Of a stretch of 64,000 nucleotides of DNA, positions 8,343 through 16,373 are shown one piece after another (the stretch's first letter is position 1; each line of letters opens with the position of its first letter). The stretch lies in contig JADGEM010000005.1 of NCBI GenBank assembly GCA_016744375.1, positions 9,632 to 73,631 on the forward strand, read 5' to 3'. The position numbers were made by a program, and so were the translations under genes. The notes under the pieces are model-generated. The model made no database searches. It was not told the DNA's origin and saw only the letters and a list, made by a program, of their open reading frames with translations. Source of the DNA: Gammaproteobacteria bacterium (lineage in GTDB: Bacteria; Pseudomonadota; Gammaproteobacteria; GRL18).

Positions 8343-9801
8343 GATTGATTAATTTGTCCATATTTCTGGTCAGGTTTATTTGATGTTTATTTGTACATGA
8401 AATGACCCTGTAAAGAGTGATGGGAACTTTATGTCCACGAATATTTATGCGCCCTTTTTTTTCTATTTGAAAGTTATCTTTTATGCCCTTGCGAGCCAGC
8501 ATTGTCTCTGGAATAATCACTTCATTATTATGCGCATAGCTGGCAATACGAGCTGCAAGATTAACAGAATCACCAATAACTGTATATTCCATTCTTTGTT
8601 CTGAACCCATGTTTCCGGCCAGCATAATACCGCTATTGGCTGCAATATGAAAATTAACCAATTTTTTTTGAGTAGCTTTACGCTGCTTATTTAAATTAGA
8701 AATTATTTTCTGAATCAGCAAGGCACAGGAAACCGCCTGGTATGAATGATGAATATCCCGCTTGGGGACGCCAAAGACCAGCATGACACAATCGCCCATA
8801 AACTTATCAACATGGCCGCCATAAACACTGGCTGCCTGAGAAATTAAGGAAAAATATTCATTTAATAACTGATTCGTTTTTTTAGGGTTCATTGTTTGTG
8901 ATAGTTCAGTAAAACCAATAATATCAACAAATAATACACTGGCTTCGACTTGCAGTCCTCCTAGGTTAACGCCTTCTAAATTATCTAGAATCTCTTCAGC
9001 AACCGTGGGTGAAAGATATCGTGAAAAAGCTTTTTCAACCGATTCTTTGTGTAATAAACCATCAGCCATGATGTTCAGTGAGTGCATCAGGAGACCAAAC
9101 TCATCATTCCTGCGATTATCAAAGTGAATACTATAGTCCCCTTTTGAAATGGCGTGGCTGGCATCAACTATTTCTTCAATTGGTCTGGAAAGCAGTTTAC
9201 CAAGAAAAAAAGCAAAGATAATGCTGAAAACAATTAATATAAATGTAGTCAATGCGATGGTATAAAGTGTTTTATTTCTAGCTTGAAGTAATAGCCCTTG
9301 ATCAAAAGTGAGTAGGGCGTAGCCAATGGTAATGTTCTGGTAGTTAATTGAACCAATGTAGGTCAGGTAAGAGGGCCTATATTGTGTAAATAATGATTGA
9401 AGAGCTTGTTTCTGATTACTTGAGTCGGGTAAATCAGAGAGCCATGATGTCGTCGTAATTTGAGTTGAGCCGTCAGGAAAGGTTAATGACGGGGGAATCA
9501 GGCCCATGCTGTTACGCTGAAGCTTGTCTTCAGAATAAAAAGCAATGCCCAGAATTTCTGGATATTGTGAGATATTGTTAACCAGGACATCCAGATCAAG
9601 CGTATCTGAAGTTAAAAAACCATCCGTTGCTGAAGCTGTCAATTGATGGATTAAAATTTGGGCGTAAGAATGCATTTGCTTTTCAAGCAATTTATTTTGA
9701 TCATGAACAATCAAACTTCCTAAAAGCAGCATGCCCGTTGTGATCAGGACCACCATGGAGAGGGCAAGCTTGTAGGCAAACGGGAAATTAACTTTTTTCA
9801 T
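8326..9801 (-). CDS. Membrane-bound class III adenylate cyclase with HAMP domain
   Basis: A 491-residue protein with TM1 about 10-32, a periplasmic sensor domain about 33-178, TM2 about 179-200, HAMP about 200-252 and a class III cyclase domain about 280-475. Catalytic features are intact: metal ligands D293 (FVDIIGF) and D337 (KFMGDCVMLVFG), the purine-contacting K333 and D411, and the transition-state pair N414 and R418 (GDSVNLAAR). K plus D at the specificity positions predicts ATP rather than GTP as substrate. It is the first gene of a minus-strand run with a lipoprotein gene and oxyR. The signal it senses is unknown. Confidence 0.93.
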   Translation of the reverse strand: MKKVNFPFAYKLALSMVVLITTGMLLLGSLIVHDQNKLLEKQMHSYAQILIHQLTASATDGFLTSDTLDLDVLVNNISQYPEILGIAFYSEDKLQRNSMGLIPPSLTFPDGSTQITTTSWLSDLPDSSNQKQALQSLFTQYRPSYLTYIGSINYQNITIGYALLTFDQGLLLQARNKTLYTIALTTFILIVFSIIFAFFLGKLLSRPIEEIVDASHAISKGDYSIHFDNRRNDEFGLLMHSLNIMADGLLHKESVEKAFSRYLSPTVAEEILDNLEGVNLGGLQVEASVLFVDIIGFTELSQTMNPKKTNQLLNEYFSLISQAASVYGGHVDKFMGDCVMLVFGVPKRDIHHSYQAVSCALLIQKIISNLNKQRKATQKKLVNFHIAANSGIMLAGNMGSEQRMEYTVIGDSVNLAARIASYAHNNEVIIPETMLARKGIKDNFQIEKKGRINIRGHKVPITLYRVISCTNKHQINLTRNMDKLINHDFSK

Positions 9802-9859
9802 AGCTGCCGGAAATAAAGGGGGTTTATTGATAAAGGTCTTACTAAATATTCATCAGCAC

Positions 9860-9888
9860 CTTGATTTTAGTATAAATAAGCCCTATTT
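9860..9888 (+). promoter_or_regulatory. Candidate sigma-32 (RpoH) promoter of hslVU
   Basis: CTTGATT (9860-9866), a 14-base spacer and CCCTATTT (9881-9888) resemble the RpoH consensus CTTGAAA-N(13-15)-CCCCATNT, and the following genes encode the classic heat-shock protease HslVU. The long leader down to 10025 holds the tandem repeats described next. Confidence 0.55.
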
Positions 9889-9923
9889 CAAAGAATTCAT
9901 ATGGAACATAAAGCAGTTAGTTA

Positions 9924-10000
9924 GCCGAAGGCTATTTATGCCTGGGCTAAAGACTATTTATATTTGAGCTGAAGGCTATTTATATTTGGGCTGAAGGCTC
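9924..10000 (+). repeat. Tandem 22-bp repeats, GGCTGAWGGCTC family
   Basis: Three and a half units start at 9924, 9946, 9968 and 9990; the third reads GCTGAAGGCTATTTATATTT followed by GG. The array lies in the hslV leader, ends 25 bases before its start codon, and ends in GCTGAAGGCTC, the core shared with the other copies in the window. Confidence 0.75.
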
Positions 10001-10024
10001 AAATGATCAAACAGGGTAAATACA

Positions 10025-10582
10025 TTGGAACAATATAGAGGCACAACCATTCTTTCAGTACGTCGCGGTAACCAGGTGGTTATTGGCGGTGATGGTCAGG
10101 TATCCCTTGGCAATACCATAATGAAAGGAAATGCCCGCAAAGTTCGTCGCTTGTTTCACGATAAAGTGATTGCTGGTTTTGCTGGTGGAACTGCGGATGC
10201 GTTCACACTTTTTGAGCGGTTTGAAGCTAAACTGGAAAAACATCGTGGTCAACTGGTTCGCGCTGCAGTAGAGCTGGCGAAGGACTGGCGTACTGAGCAA
10301 TCACTCAGGAAGTTAGAGGCATTGCTAGCAGTTGCAGATCAAAGCGCATCACTCATTATTACTGGAAACGGTGATGTTATTGAGCCTGAAGAAGGTTTGA
10401 TAGCAATTGGTTCTGGTGGCCCCTATGCCCAATCAGCTGCTCGGGCATTAATTGATAACACCGAATTGAGTGCTCAGGAAATTGTTGAAAAAGGACTCAC
10501 TATTGCAGGTGATATATGTATTTATACCAATCATAATCACACGATTGAAGTTCTGGATTTAGATAAACCAGAAGCTAAATAA
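10025..10582 (+). CDS. hslV: ATP-dependent protease subunit HslV
   Basis: The peptidase of the HslUV (ClpQY) complex, an N-terminal-nucleophile threonine protease. The 185-residue product begins MEQYRG and then [10 protein letters not shown], so the propeptide would be removed to expose T7 as the catalytic residue. [20 protein letters not shown] is the family signature. The start is TTG at 10025; the nearest upstream ATG at 10008 is in another frame, and an AGGG element stands about 10 bases before the TTG. The gene is followed by hslU after 32 bases. A heat-shock type promoter is visible upstream. Confidence 0.95.
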   Translation: MEQYRGTTILSVRRGNQVVIGGDGQVSLGNTIMKGNARKVRRLFHDKVIAGFAGGTADAFTLFERFEAKLEKHRGQLVRAAVELAKDWRTEQSLRKLEALLAVADQSASLIITGNGDVIEPEEGLIAIGSGGPYAQSAARALIDNTELSAQEIVEKGLTIAGDICIYTNHNHTIEVLDLDKPEAK

Positions 10583-10614
10583 TAAAGTAGCCATAACAGG
10601 AGTTGATAGAGTCA

Positions 10615-11967
10615 ATGTCTCAAATGACACCCAGAGAAATTGTTCAGGAACTGGATAAACATATTATCGGTCAGGCAGATGCCAAGCGAGCCGTTGCGAT
10701 TGCGTTGCGTAATCGCTGGCGGAGGAGCCAGGTGGAAGAACCCCTGAGTAGTGAAATTACTCCGAAGAATATTCTTATGATTGGTCCGACGGGTGTGGGC
10801 AAAACAGAAATTGCCCGCCGGCTGGCGCGTTTGGCTAATGCGCCCTTTATTAAAATTGAAGCGACTAAATTCACTGAAGTTGGATATGTTGGTCGTGATG
10901 TAGAATCTATTATTCGCGATCTTCTTGATGTATCTATAAAAATGACTCGTGAGCAGGCTATGGAGAAGGTCCAAAATCGTGCCATGGATGCTGCAGAAGA
11001 GCGTGTATTAGATATTTTATTACCCTCGGCACGAGGAGAGGAGGATGAATGGCATAGTGATTCATCATCCGCAGGTACGTCAGAAAGTTCAACCAGACAA
11101 AAATTCCGTAAAATGTTGCGTGAAGGGAAACTGGATGATAAAGAAATTGAAATAGAAGTCAGTGCTCCCAGTGTTGGTGTTGAGATCATGGCCCCTCCCG
11201 GTATGGAAGAAATGACCAATCAGCTTCAAGGTATGTTTCAGAATCTGGGCAGCAGTGGTAAAACAAAAAACCGCAAAGCATTGATTAAAGATGCAATGAA
11301 ACTGTTAGCCGAAGAAGAAGCCGCTAAGTTAATTAATGAGGAAGAGACCAAGCAGCAGGCTGTCACAAATGTAGAACAAAATGGCATTGTCTTTCTTGAT
11401 GAAATTGACAAAATTGCGACTCGCAGCAGTGGCGGCGGTGGCCCCGAAGTCTCTCGTGAGGGCGTTCAGCGGGATTTATTGCCATTGGTTGAAGGCAGTA
11501 CCGTATCAACCAAGCATGGTATGATCAAAACGGATCATATCTTATTTATTTGTTCAGGTGCTTTTCATGTGTCCAAGCCTTCAGATTTAATTCCAGAGTT
11601 GCAGGGAAGACTGCCTATCAGGGTGGAACTCAATGCCCTGGATATTAAAGATTTTAGCCGCATTCTGGTTGAGCCGGACGCCTCTTTAACTGAACAGTAT
11701 ACTGCATTGATGAAAACAGAAGAGGTCACACTGACATTTGAGAATAGTGCCATTGAACGGATTGCAGAAGTGGCTTTTACTGTCAACGAATCAACAGAGA
11801 ATATCGGTGCAAGGCGCCTGCATACTGTTATGGAGCGTTTGTTAGAGTTGATTTCCTATGAAGCTTCTGACAAAGGTGGTGAGAGCTTGATAATTGACGG
11901 TGAATATGTTGATGCTCAATTAGGTGAACTGGCCATTAATGAAGATCTGTCACGCTATATATTATAG
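10615..11967 (+). CDS. hslU: ATPase subunit HslU of the HslUV protease
   Basis: AAA+ unfoldase that feeds substrates to HslV. I chose the ATG at 10615 rather than the in-frame TTG at 10603 because it gives [20 protein letters not shown], matching the known N terminus, and leaves AGGAG upstream. The product has 450 residues (E. coli 443). Walker A GPTGVGKT lies at 57-64, Walker [10 protein letters not shown] near 259-267, and the I domain lies between them. [14 protein letters not shown] near the C terminus is the sensor 2 arginine region. Tandem repeats begin at its stop codon. Confidence 0.96.
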   Translation: MSQMTPREIVQELDKHIIGQADAKRAVAIALRNRWRRSQVEEPLSSEITPKNILMIGPTGVGKTEIARRLARLANAPFIKIEATKFTEVGYVGRDVESIIRDLLDVSIKMTREQAMEKVQNRAMDAAEERVLDILLPSARGEEDEWHSDSSSAGTSESSTRQKFRKMLREGKLDDKEIEIEVSAPSVGVEIMAPPGMEEMTNQLQGMFQNLGSSGKTKNRKALIKDAMKLLAEEEAAKLINEEETKQQAVTNVEQNGIVFLDEIDKIATRSSGGGGPEVSREGVQRDLLPLVEGSTVSTKHGMIKTDHILFICSGAFHVSKPSDLIPELQGRLPIRVELNALDIKDFSRILVEPDASLTEQYTALMKTEEVTLTFENSAIERIAEVAFTVNESTENIGARRLHTVMERLLELISYEASDKGGESLIIDGEYVDAQLGELAINEDLSRYIL

Positions 11968-12050
11968 AGCAGCCAGCCTATGGTTAGGAGCCATCAGCCG
12001 ATATTGAGGAGCCATTAGTCAATATTTAAGAGCATATAGCCAATTTTATA
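11967..12050 (-). repeat. Four tandem 21-bp repeats after hslU, GGCTGAWGGCTC family in reverse
   Basis: Units start at 11967, 11988, 12009 and 12030, an exact 21-base period; the second begins GAGCCATCAGCCGATATTGA. Read on the minus strand this is GGCTGATGGCTC, the same core as the repeats before hslV and slmA. The array fills almost all of the gap between hslU and the DUF971 gene. Confidence 0.7.
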
Positions 12051-12067
12051 AAATAGAGAATTAAGAT

Positions 12068-12436
12068 ATGTCTGAACAAAAACCAACACCAACTGAAATT
12101 AACTTACACCAGAAATCACGTGAGCTGGAGATTGCTTTTGATGAGGGCAGTCGTTTTCATTTTTCCAGTGAATTTCTAAGAGTCCATTCACCCTCGGCAG
12201 AAGTCAGAGGTCACGCTCCGGGCGAAGAAACACTGCAGGTCGGAAAAGAAAATGTCAATATTAAGGAAATAGAGCCAGTTGGTAATTATGCGATAAAAAT
12301 TGTCTTCACTGATGGCCACGACAGTGGTATTTTCTCATGGGACCTATTCTATGAATATGGTCAGAACCAGGAAAGAATGTGGCAGGATTATTTACAAAAA
12401 CTCAAAGATGCGGGGCATGAACGTCAGCTTAATTGA
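12068..12436 (+). CDS. DUF971 family protein
   Basis: A 122-residue protein of the DUF971 family, the small domain also found at the N terminus of gamma-butyrobetaine hydroxylase-like enzymes. FSSEFLRVHSPSAEV and AIKIVFTDGHDSGIFSWDLF are the recognisable conserved blocks. It follows hslVU, as in pseudomonads and many other gammaproteobacteria. The biochemical role is unclear; a part in iron-sulfur or iron handling has been suggested for such domains, but nothing here shows it. Its last 13 bases overlap the 3' end of the oppositely oriented next gene. Confidence 0.9.
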   Translation: MSEQKPTPTEINLHQKSRELEIAFDEGSRFHFSSEFLRVHSPSAEVRGHAPGEETLQVGKENVNIKEIEPVGNYAIKIVFTDGHDSGIFSWDLFYEYGQNQERMWQDYLQKLKDAGHERQLN

Positions 12437-12807
12437 GACTGAATCCAGCGTTCGGCATCCGCACGACTACTGAAAGACTGGCTTTTATAAACGAAGGATT
12501 CAACATAAGCCTGCCAGAGCTCAGATAAACTGAATTCCAGGTTTTTTGACTCAATAATCGCCATGATTATCGTGTTATTCACTTGTGCGGCTTTATAATC
12601 CAGGCGACTGATTTTTTGAATATCTGACGCTGTCACATCATATTCAGTACACATCGATTTATCTATTATATGATAGCGTTGTCTACTCAGCTTATCCGGG
12701 GCATAAATTTCCTGCTGGGCAGCAATGAGATCTTTGCCCGTTACAAGACCACTGGCCAGGATCTCAACACCTCTATCATTATCAATTAAATTTACTTTTA
12801 TTGGCAT
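12424..12807 (-). CDS. Hypothetical protein, STAS/SpoIIAA-like size and pattern
   Basis: A 127-residue protein with no signal peptide or membrane segment. The pattern of alternating strands and helices (VNLIDNDRGVEILASGLVTG, then YHIIDKSMCTEYDVTASDI, then NTIIMAIIESKN) resembles small STAS/SpoIIAA-like proteins, but I cannot identify a family with certainty. It is convergent with the DUF971 gene and overlaps it by 13 bases. The start ATG has a weak ribosome site. The protein may or may not be linked to the ATPase operon that starts on the other strand 320 bases away. Confidence 0.65.
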   Translation of the reverse strand: MPIKVNLIDNDRGVEILASGLVTGKDLIAAQQEIYAPDKLSRQRYHIIDKSMCTEYDVTASDIQKISRLDYKAAQVNNTIIMAIIESKNLEFSLSELWQAYVESFVYKSQSFSSRADAERWIQSQLS

Positions 12808-13125
12808 ATATGACTAACATTTATTATTGTATCGATAGATACAGAGCAGTATTATTTTATTTGGTTATTATTAACTGAGCAAGATTAGTTATCACCATGT
12901 TTTATCTTAATATACCTATTATATTGAACAAGCTCCAACTTTTTTAGGATAATGATATCAGAAGAAGAACGAATACTGCTTTTGATCAAGAAAAAACAAT
13001 TTTTTTGTAATACTGATTGTAAGTGATGCAAACAATAGTGTATCTTAAAATGCCTGTAGAAAGGTATCGTTATGCTTGATCGTAAATATTTCAAATTATT
13101 GACCCAATTCTAAAAGGAGATTGTC
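12808..13125. other. AT-rich divergent intergenic region before the ATPase operon
   Basis: These 318 bases separate the hypothetical minus-strand gene from the plus-strand ATPase operon and should carry both promoters. I see a small palindrome TATCGATA at 12829-12836 and an A/T-tract stretch near 12990-13010, but no confident promoter or RNA gene. A strong AAAAGGAGATTG ribosome site stands at its right end. Confidence 0.4.
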
Positions 13126-13323
13126 ATGTCGGGTGCTGTGAATCCAAAACCTCTGAATATGACTGAGCGTAAAACAACCATCGAAGAGTTCACTCACTTC
13201 TGCCATGAAGAAAAAGAACGCCGAATGAACTCTGGCGAAGGTTTTGATGAAAAATCCTTCGAGGAAGCAATAGAGCTGACTTTGCGCAAGCTGCAGGTTC
13301 TTGAAGATGAGGGCTGGGTATGA
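13126..13323 (+). CDS. Small acidic helical protein, first gene of the ATPase operon
   Basis: A 65-residue protein starting at an ATG with an excellent AAAAGGAG ribosome site. It contains EEFTHFCHEEKERRMNSGEG and a C-terminal helix of FEEAIELTLRKLQVLEDEG type; it is acidic and has no membrane segment. Its stop overlaps the start of the ATPase gene by 4 bases (TATGA), so the two are translationally coupled and probably made in fixed ratio. No family was recognised. Inference: a partner or regulator of the ATPase. It is too short for more. Confidence 0.75.
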   Translation: MSGAVNPKPLNMTERKTTIEEFTHFCHEEKERRMNSGEGFDEKSFEEAIELTLRKLQVLEDEGWV

Positions 13324-15110
13324 TTATTCATAGCATTAAGGCGCACAATGTCCTTAAATACGAAAATCTGAATCTTCAGGATTTACCGCAAGAAGGTGTT
13401 ATTGCTATCAGTGGTTTTAATGAATCAGGCAAAAGTACTATCGGTGAAACCATCTGCTTTGCTTTATTTGGCCGAACATTCTCTATTGATGAAGACGACC
13501 TGGATAAAATTATTCGTTGGGGCGAGAGTGACTGTAGTGTGACCATTCGTTTTAGCAATCAGAAGACTGATAGCGCCAGTGATGAACAATATGCCATTAC
13601 CCGCATGTTGGACTGTGATGGTAATCATTCAGCAAAATTATATAAAGTTTATAATGAAGAAAACCCCATTGCACGAGGTATAGAACGAGTAGAAGAAGCC
13701 CTGTTTGAACTCACTTCAGTTGAATTTGATGAATTTATTGAATCTTTCTATCTGGCCCAAAGAGAAATTACCACACCACATCCTCATAGCTACGCGCTCA
13801 AGACCATGGCAGGGATTGCCACAATGGAGTATTGCGAAGATGGAATCTATGAAGACATTCAACAGGATATAGAAGCAAGCGAAGCTTTGAACAGTCGAAT
13901 TGCTCAAATTGAAGAGGAACTCGATGATCTTGGCATAGAAGACGGACACATTGATGCACTTTCAATACAACACGATAAAGCCCTTGAGGATAAGGTTCAA
14001 ACGGATAAAATATGTGCTGATTACCTGACTTCTATTGATGAATACAATGAGACGGCCCCTAAACTCAGTCACTATTTGAAGAAAAAAGGCCGTGGTTCTT
14101 TTTGGCGCTTCATCTATTTTATGCTTGCTGTAGGTGCTTTTGCATTATGGTGGGTTTTAATAAAAATGCCTGAGGCCGCAATACATGGCCAAATCAGCAC
14201 GTTTGTGCAAGCCAGTCTGCCTCAGGTTACGGCTGATCACTATCCTTATCTTCTTTACATTGGCGGGGCTGCGACTTTTCTGTTTCTTGTGTCTTGGGCG
14301 GCTATTATTAGTCATCGTGGAAACATTGAACGTCTCGGTGTGGCAGGCAAGGAATTGGCAGATAAGATTTCCGCCCTTAATGAATCGGCTGATGACACAC
14401 AACAGTCCCAGATCACTTTGATCTCAAAATCCCAGATATCAGAAAAGCAATTGAGTGAAGTGACTGAAAATGATCTTACTAATCTGACTGCTCAGAAGGA
14501 AAAACAGGTGGATGAAATCAGCAAACTATCTGCTGAATTAGTGATTGAACGTGATCGTGTCAAACGTGCAGGTGAGCTGCAGGATAAAATTGATGATCTG
14601 CAAAGTCAGATTTATGATAAAGAATCAAGGAATCAAATCAGAGATCTGGCAACTGAGATATTGGGTGGTGCGACCCGACATTTGTCAAAACGTTTCAACC
14701 ATATTATCCGCGATCATGTAGGAAAAACTCTGCCTCTGTTCACTGATAATCGATATGAACATCTGCAAATTGATGACGATCTGACTGTTCGGGTGTTCTC
14801 GAATGAAAAGCACGATTTTATGGATCTGGATGAAATCTCCAGTGGTACTCAACGGCAGATTATGCTGGCTGTACGCCTGGCTCTTTCGCAGGAAATGGTC
14901 AGTCGAAAGGTACAGAGCAAACAGTTCCTGATCCTGGATGAACCATTTGCTTTCTTTGATGAAGAGCGCACGCAACGCTCATTAATGGTCTTGCCATCAC
15001 TGAGTGATGATTTATCCCAAATTTGGATCATTGCCCAGTCATTTCCTGAAGGAATGAGCTTTCAGCATACGATATACTGTGAGCGGGAGGCAGTGACCAA
15101 TAATACATGA
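13320..15110 (+). CDS. SMC/Rad50-like ATPase with a transmembrane hairpin in the coiled coil
   Basis: A 596-residue ABC-type ATPase with split head. The N-terminal part has Walker A GFNESGKST (32-40) and a Q-loop candidate, YLAQRE (144-149). A coiled-coil segment follows at about 180-240. Two hydrophobic segments at about 261-282 and 308-331 are separated by about 25 residues. A second coiled coil runs about 340-440, and the C-terminal head carries the signature SSGTQRQ (507-513) and Walker B FLILDEP (536-542). With both heads cytoplasmic, the hairpin would cross the membrane where Rad50 has its zinc hook and SMC its hinge. The usual switch histidine after Walker B seems replaced by Q573 (WIIAQS). 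No nuclease gene of the SbcD/Mre11 type is adjacent. The ATPase assignment is firm; the biological role is unknown. Confidence 0.9.
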   Translation: MIIHSIKAHNVLKYENLNLQDLPQEGVIAISGFNESGKSTIGETICFALFGRTFSIDEDDLDKIIRWGESDCSVTIRFSNQKTDSASDEQYAITRMLDCDGNHSAKLYKVYNEENPIARGIERVEEALFELTSVEFDEFIESFYLAQREITTPHPHSYALKTMAGIATMEYCEDGIYEDIQQDIEASEALNSRIAQIEEELDDLGIEDGHIDALSIQHDKALEDKVQTDKICADYLTSIDEYNETAPKLSHYLKKKGRGSFWRFIYFMLAVGAFALWWVLIKMPEAAIHGQISTFVQASLPQVTADHYPYLLYIGGAATFLFLVSWAAIISHRGNIERLGVAGKELADKISALNESADDTQQSQITLISKSQISEKQLSEVTENDLTNLTAQKEKQVDEISKLSAELVIERDRVKRAGELQDKIDDLQSQIYDKESRNQIRDLATEILGGATRHLSKRFNHIIRDHVGKTLPLFTDNRYEHLQIDDDLTVRVFSNEKHDFMDLDEISSGTQRQIMLAVRLALSQEMVSRKVQSKQFLILDEPFAFFDEERTQRSLMVLPSLSDDLSQIWIIAQSFPEGMSFQHTIYCEREAVTNNT

Positions 15111-15350
15111 GTGCTTTCTGAAATATCAGCAAAAATGACCAAAATGACTGCAAAAGTTAAACTGGTGCAATCGCTAGGCTTAACCTTTGCCAGCGCCCCT
15201 TCTTTTGTTTTTAAATTATCACGAATTGTCTCAAAGGTGGTTAATCCGGTAGGTGATACATGGAATTATGTGCACAACACCTCTGAAACTGTGTTGATTC
15301 ATGGATGGAAGCTATCTAAATCATTGGGAAAAATAATCGGTCCCTTATAA
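15111..15350 (+). CDS. Possible small third gene of the ATPase operon
   Basis: A 79-codon frame begins with GTG immediately after the ATPase stop codon. The product is basic with amphipathic helices (VKLVQSLGLTFASAPSFVFK, then TVLIHGWKLSKSLGKIIGPL). Codon choice looks coding, but the nearest GGGAGG is about 20 bases upstream of the GTG, so expression would depend on coupling. Its last 52 bases overlap the 3' end of the convergent metallo-hydrolase gene. No family was recognised. It could be a membrane-associated partner of the ATPase, or a chance frame. Confidence 0.45.
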   Translation: MLSEISAKMTKMTAKVKLVQSLGLTFASAPSFVFKLSRIVSKVVNPVGDTWNYVHNTSETVLIHGWKLSKSLGKIIGPL

Positions 15351-16240
15351 TTCTCGTTAATCAACTTATTGGTCTCGTCCTGTCGGTTGATACTGCGTTC
15401 CATCATATGGGTCAATAATAATTTTTTGACTTCGGCTCTGCCAGCAATCTTGCCAATATAACTGGGTTTCATATGTAATAATTGCGGCACACCTACGGCA
15501 TCTTCAGGGATGGCATTGTGGGCGACGAGTATATCTGAACCCTGGGCCAGATCAGGCATGGTATGCAAACGTCCACTCATGTCACCAGTAAAACTGATCA
15601 CGCAGCCTGCCACTTCAATCCGATAGGCCAGAGCGGGGAATGGACCATGATGAACTGAGATAGTTTTAATGGTGAAATCATCATCTATATGAACGGGACG
15701 GATATTTAGATCTTTATAAGTCCAGCTAATGGTTTTTGTTTTGAGTTTATAACTGCTATGAGCATCATCACTAATAAATGGAGAGAGATAAGGATAAATG
15801 CCCCGTTCAGCACTGAATAAGCGCTCAACAAATTGTTCAGCAGAAGCAACAAAAGCCTCTCCTGAAGGCCCATAGAGAAAGAGATCTTTATTGCGTTTAG
15901 TAAAAAATCCACCCTTGATATAAGCACTCAAATCGGCGCTGTGATCAACATGAAAATGAGTAAACAAAAAAATGCTCAAATCAGTAAATTGTGCCCCACT
16001 TTGTTTAAAACGCTGTAAAGAACCCGGGCCGGCATCTACAACAATACGGGCTTTGCCATCCAGCCAGATCAGGTAGCCTGATGAAGCCCTATCGTTTTCT
16101 TGATCAGATAGAAGTTCGGGCCCGCCGGTGCCAAGCATTTGAAGTTTGACTCGTTTGGAGTCACAGGTGTTGCCTGCATAAGATAAAACTGATGTCATTA
16201 AAGTAAGGCTGAAAAGAAAGAGGCGGATAGCGGGTGTCAT
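15299..16240 (-). CDS. Exported metallo-beta-lactamase-fold hydrolase
   Basis: A 313-residue protein with a clear N-terminal signal peptide (hydrophobic residues 5-20, then SYA-G), so it is probably periplasmic. The MBL core carries the zinc motif THFHVDHSAD with H95, H97, D99 and H100. A second zinc region is VISFTGDMSG and a third is near VAHNAIPEDA. The order resembles RNase Z/arylsulfatase-like MBL proteins. The substrate cannot be read from sequence. It is divergent from ubiE and convergent with the ATPase operon. Confidence 0.88.
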   Translation of the reverse strand: MTPAIRLFLFSLTLMTSVLSYAGNTCDSKRVKLQMLGTGGPELLSDQENDRASSGYLIWLDGKARIVVDAGPGSLQRFKQSGAQFTDLSIFLFTHFHVDHSADLSAYIKGGFFTKRNKDLFLYGPSGEAFVASAEQFVERLFSAERGIYPYLSPFISDDAHSSYKLKTKTISWTYKDLNIRPVHIDDDFTIKTISVHHGPFPALAYRIEVAGCVISFTGDMSGRLHTMPDLAQGSDILVAHNAIPEDAVGVPQLLHMKPSYIGKIAGRAEVKKLLLTHMMERSINRQDETNKLINENYKGPIIFPNDLDSFHP

Positions 16241-16373
16241 GGTAAACCTGAATAATATATTTATAGGGTAAAATGGGCTGTTTGTTTATATATTGTAGAA
16301 CAGTCGGTTATCCTTGTGTGATTTTCTTGCCAATTCATCGTATAATCAGCTGATAATATCAGGTAGGAAGAAC

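Noticed and set aside
10603-10614. TTG at 10603 as start of hslU
   Set aside because: It would directly touch the AGGAG ribosome site and add four residues not found in the family; the ATG at 10615 matches known N termini.
10671-11219. 182-codon minus-strand frame inside hslU
   Set aside because: It lies fully antisense to the conserved HslU core and shows only Ser/Arg-rich composition typical of a shadow frame.
16314-16373. TTG at 16314 as start of ubiE
   Set aside because: It lacks a ribosome site, and the ATG at 16374 has a good one and gives the usual length.
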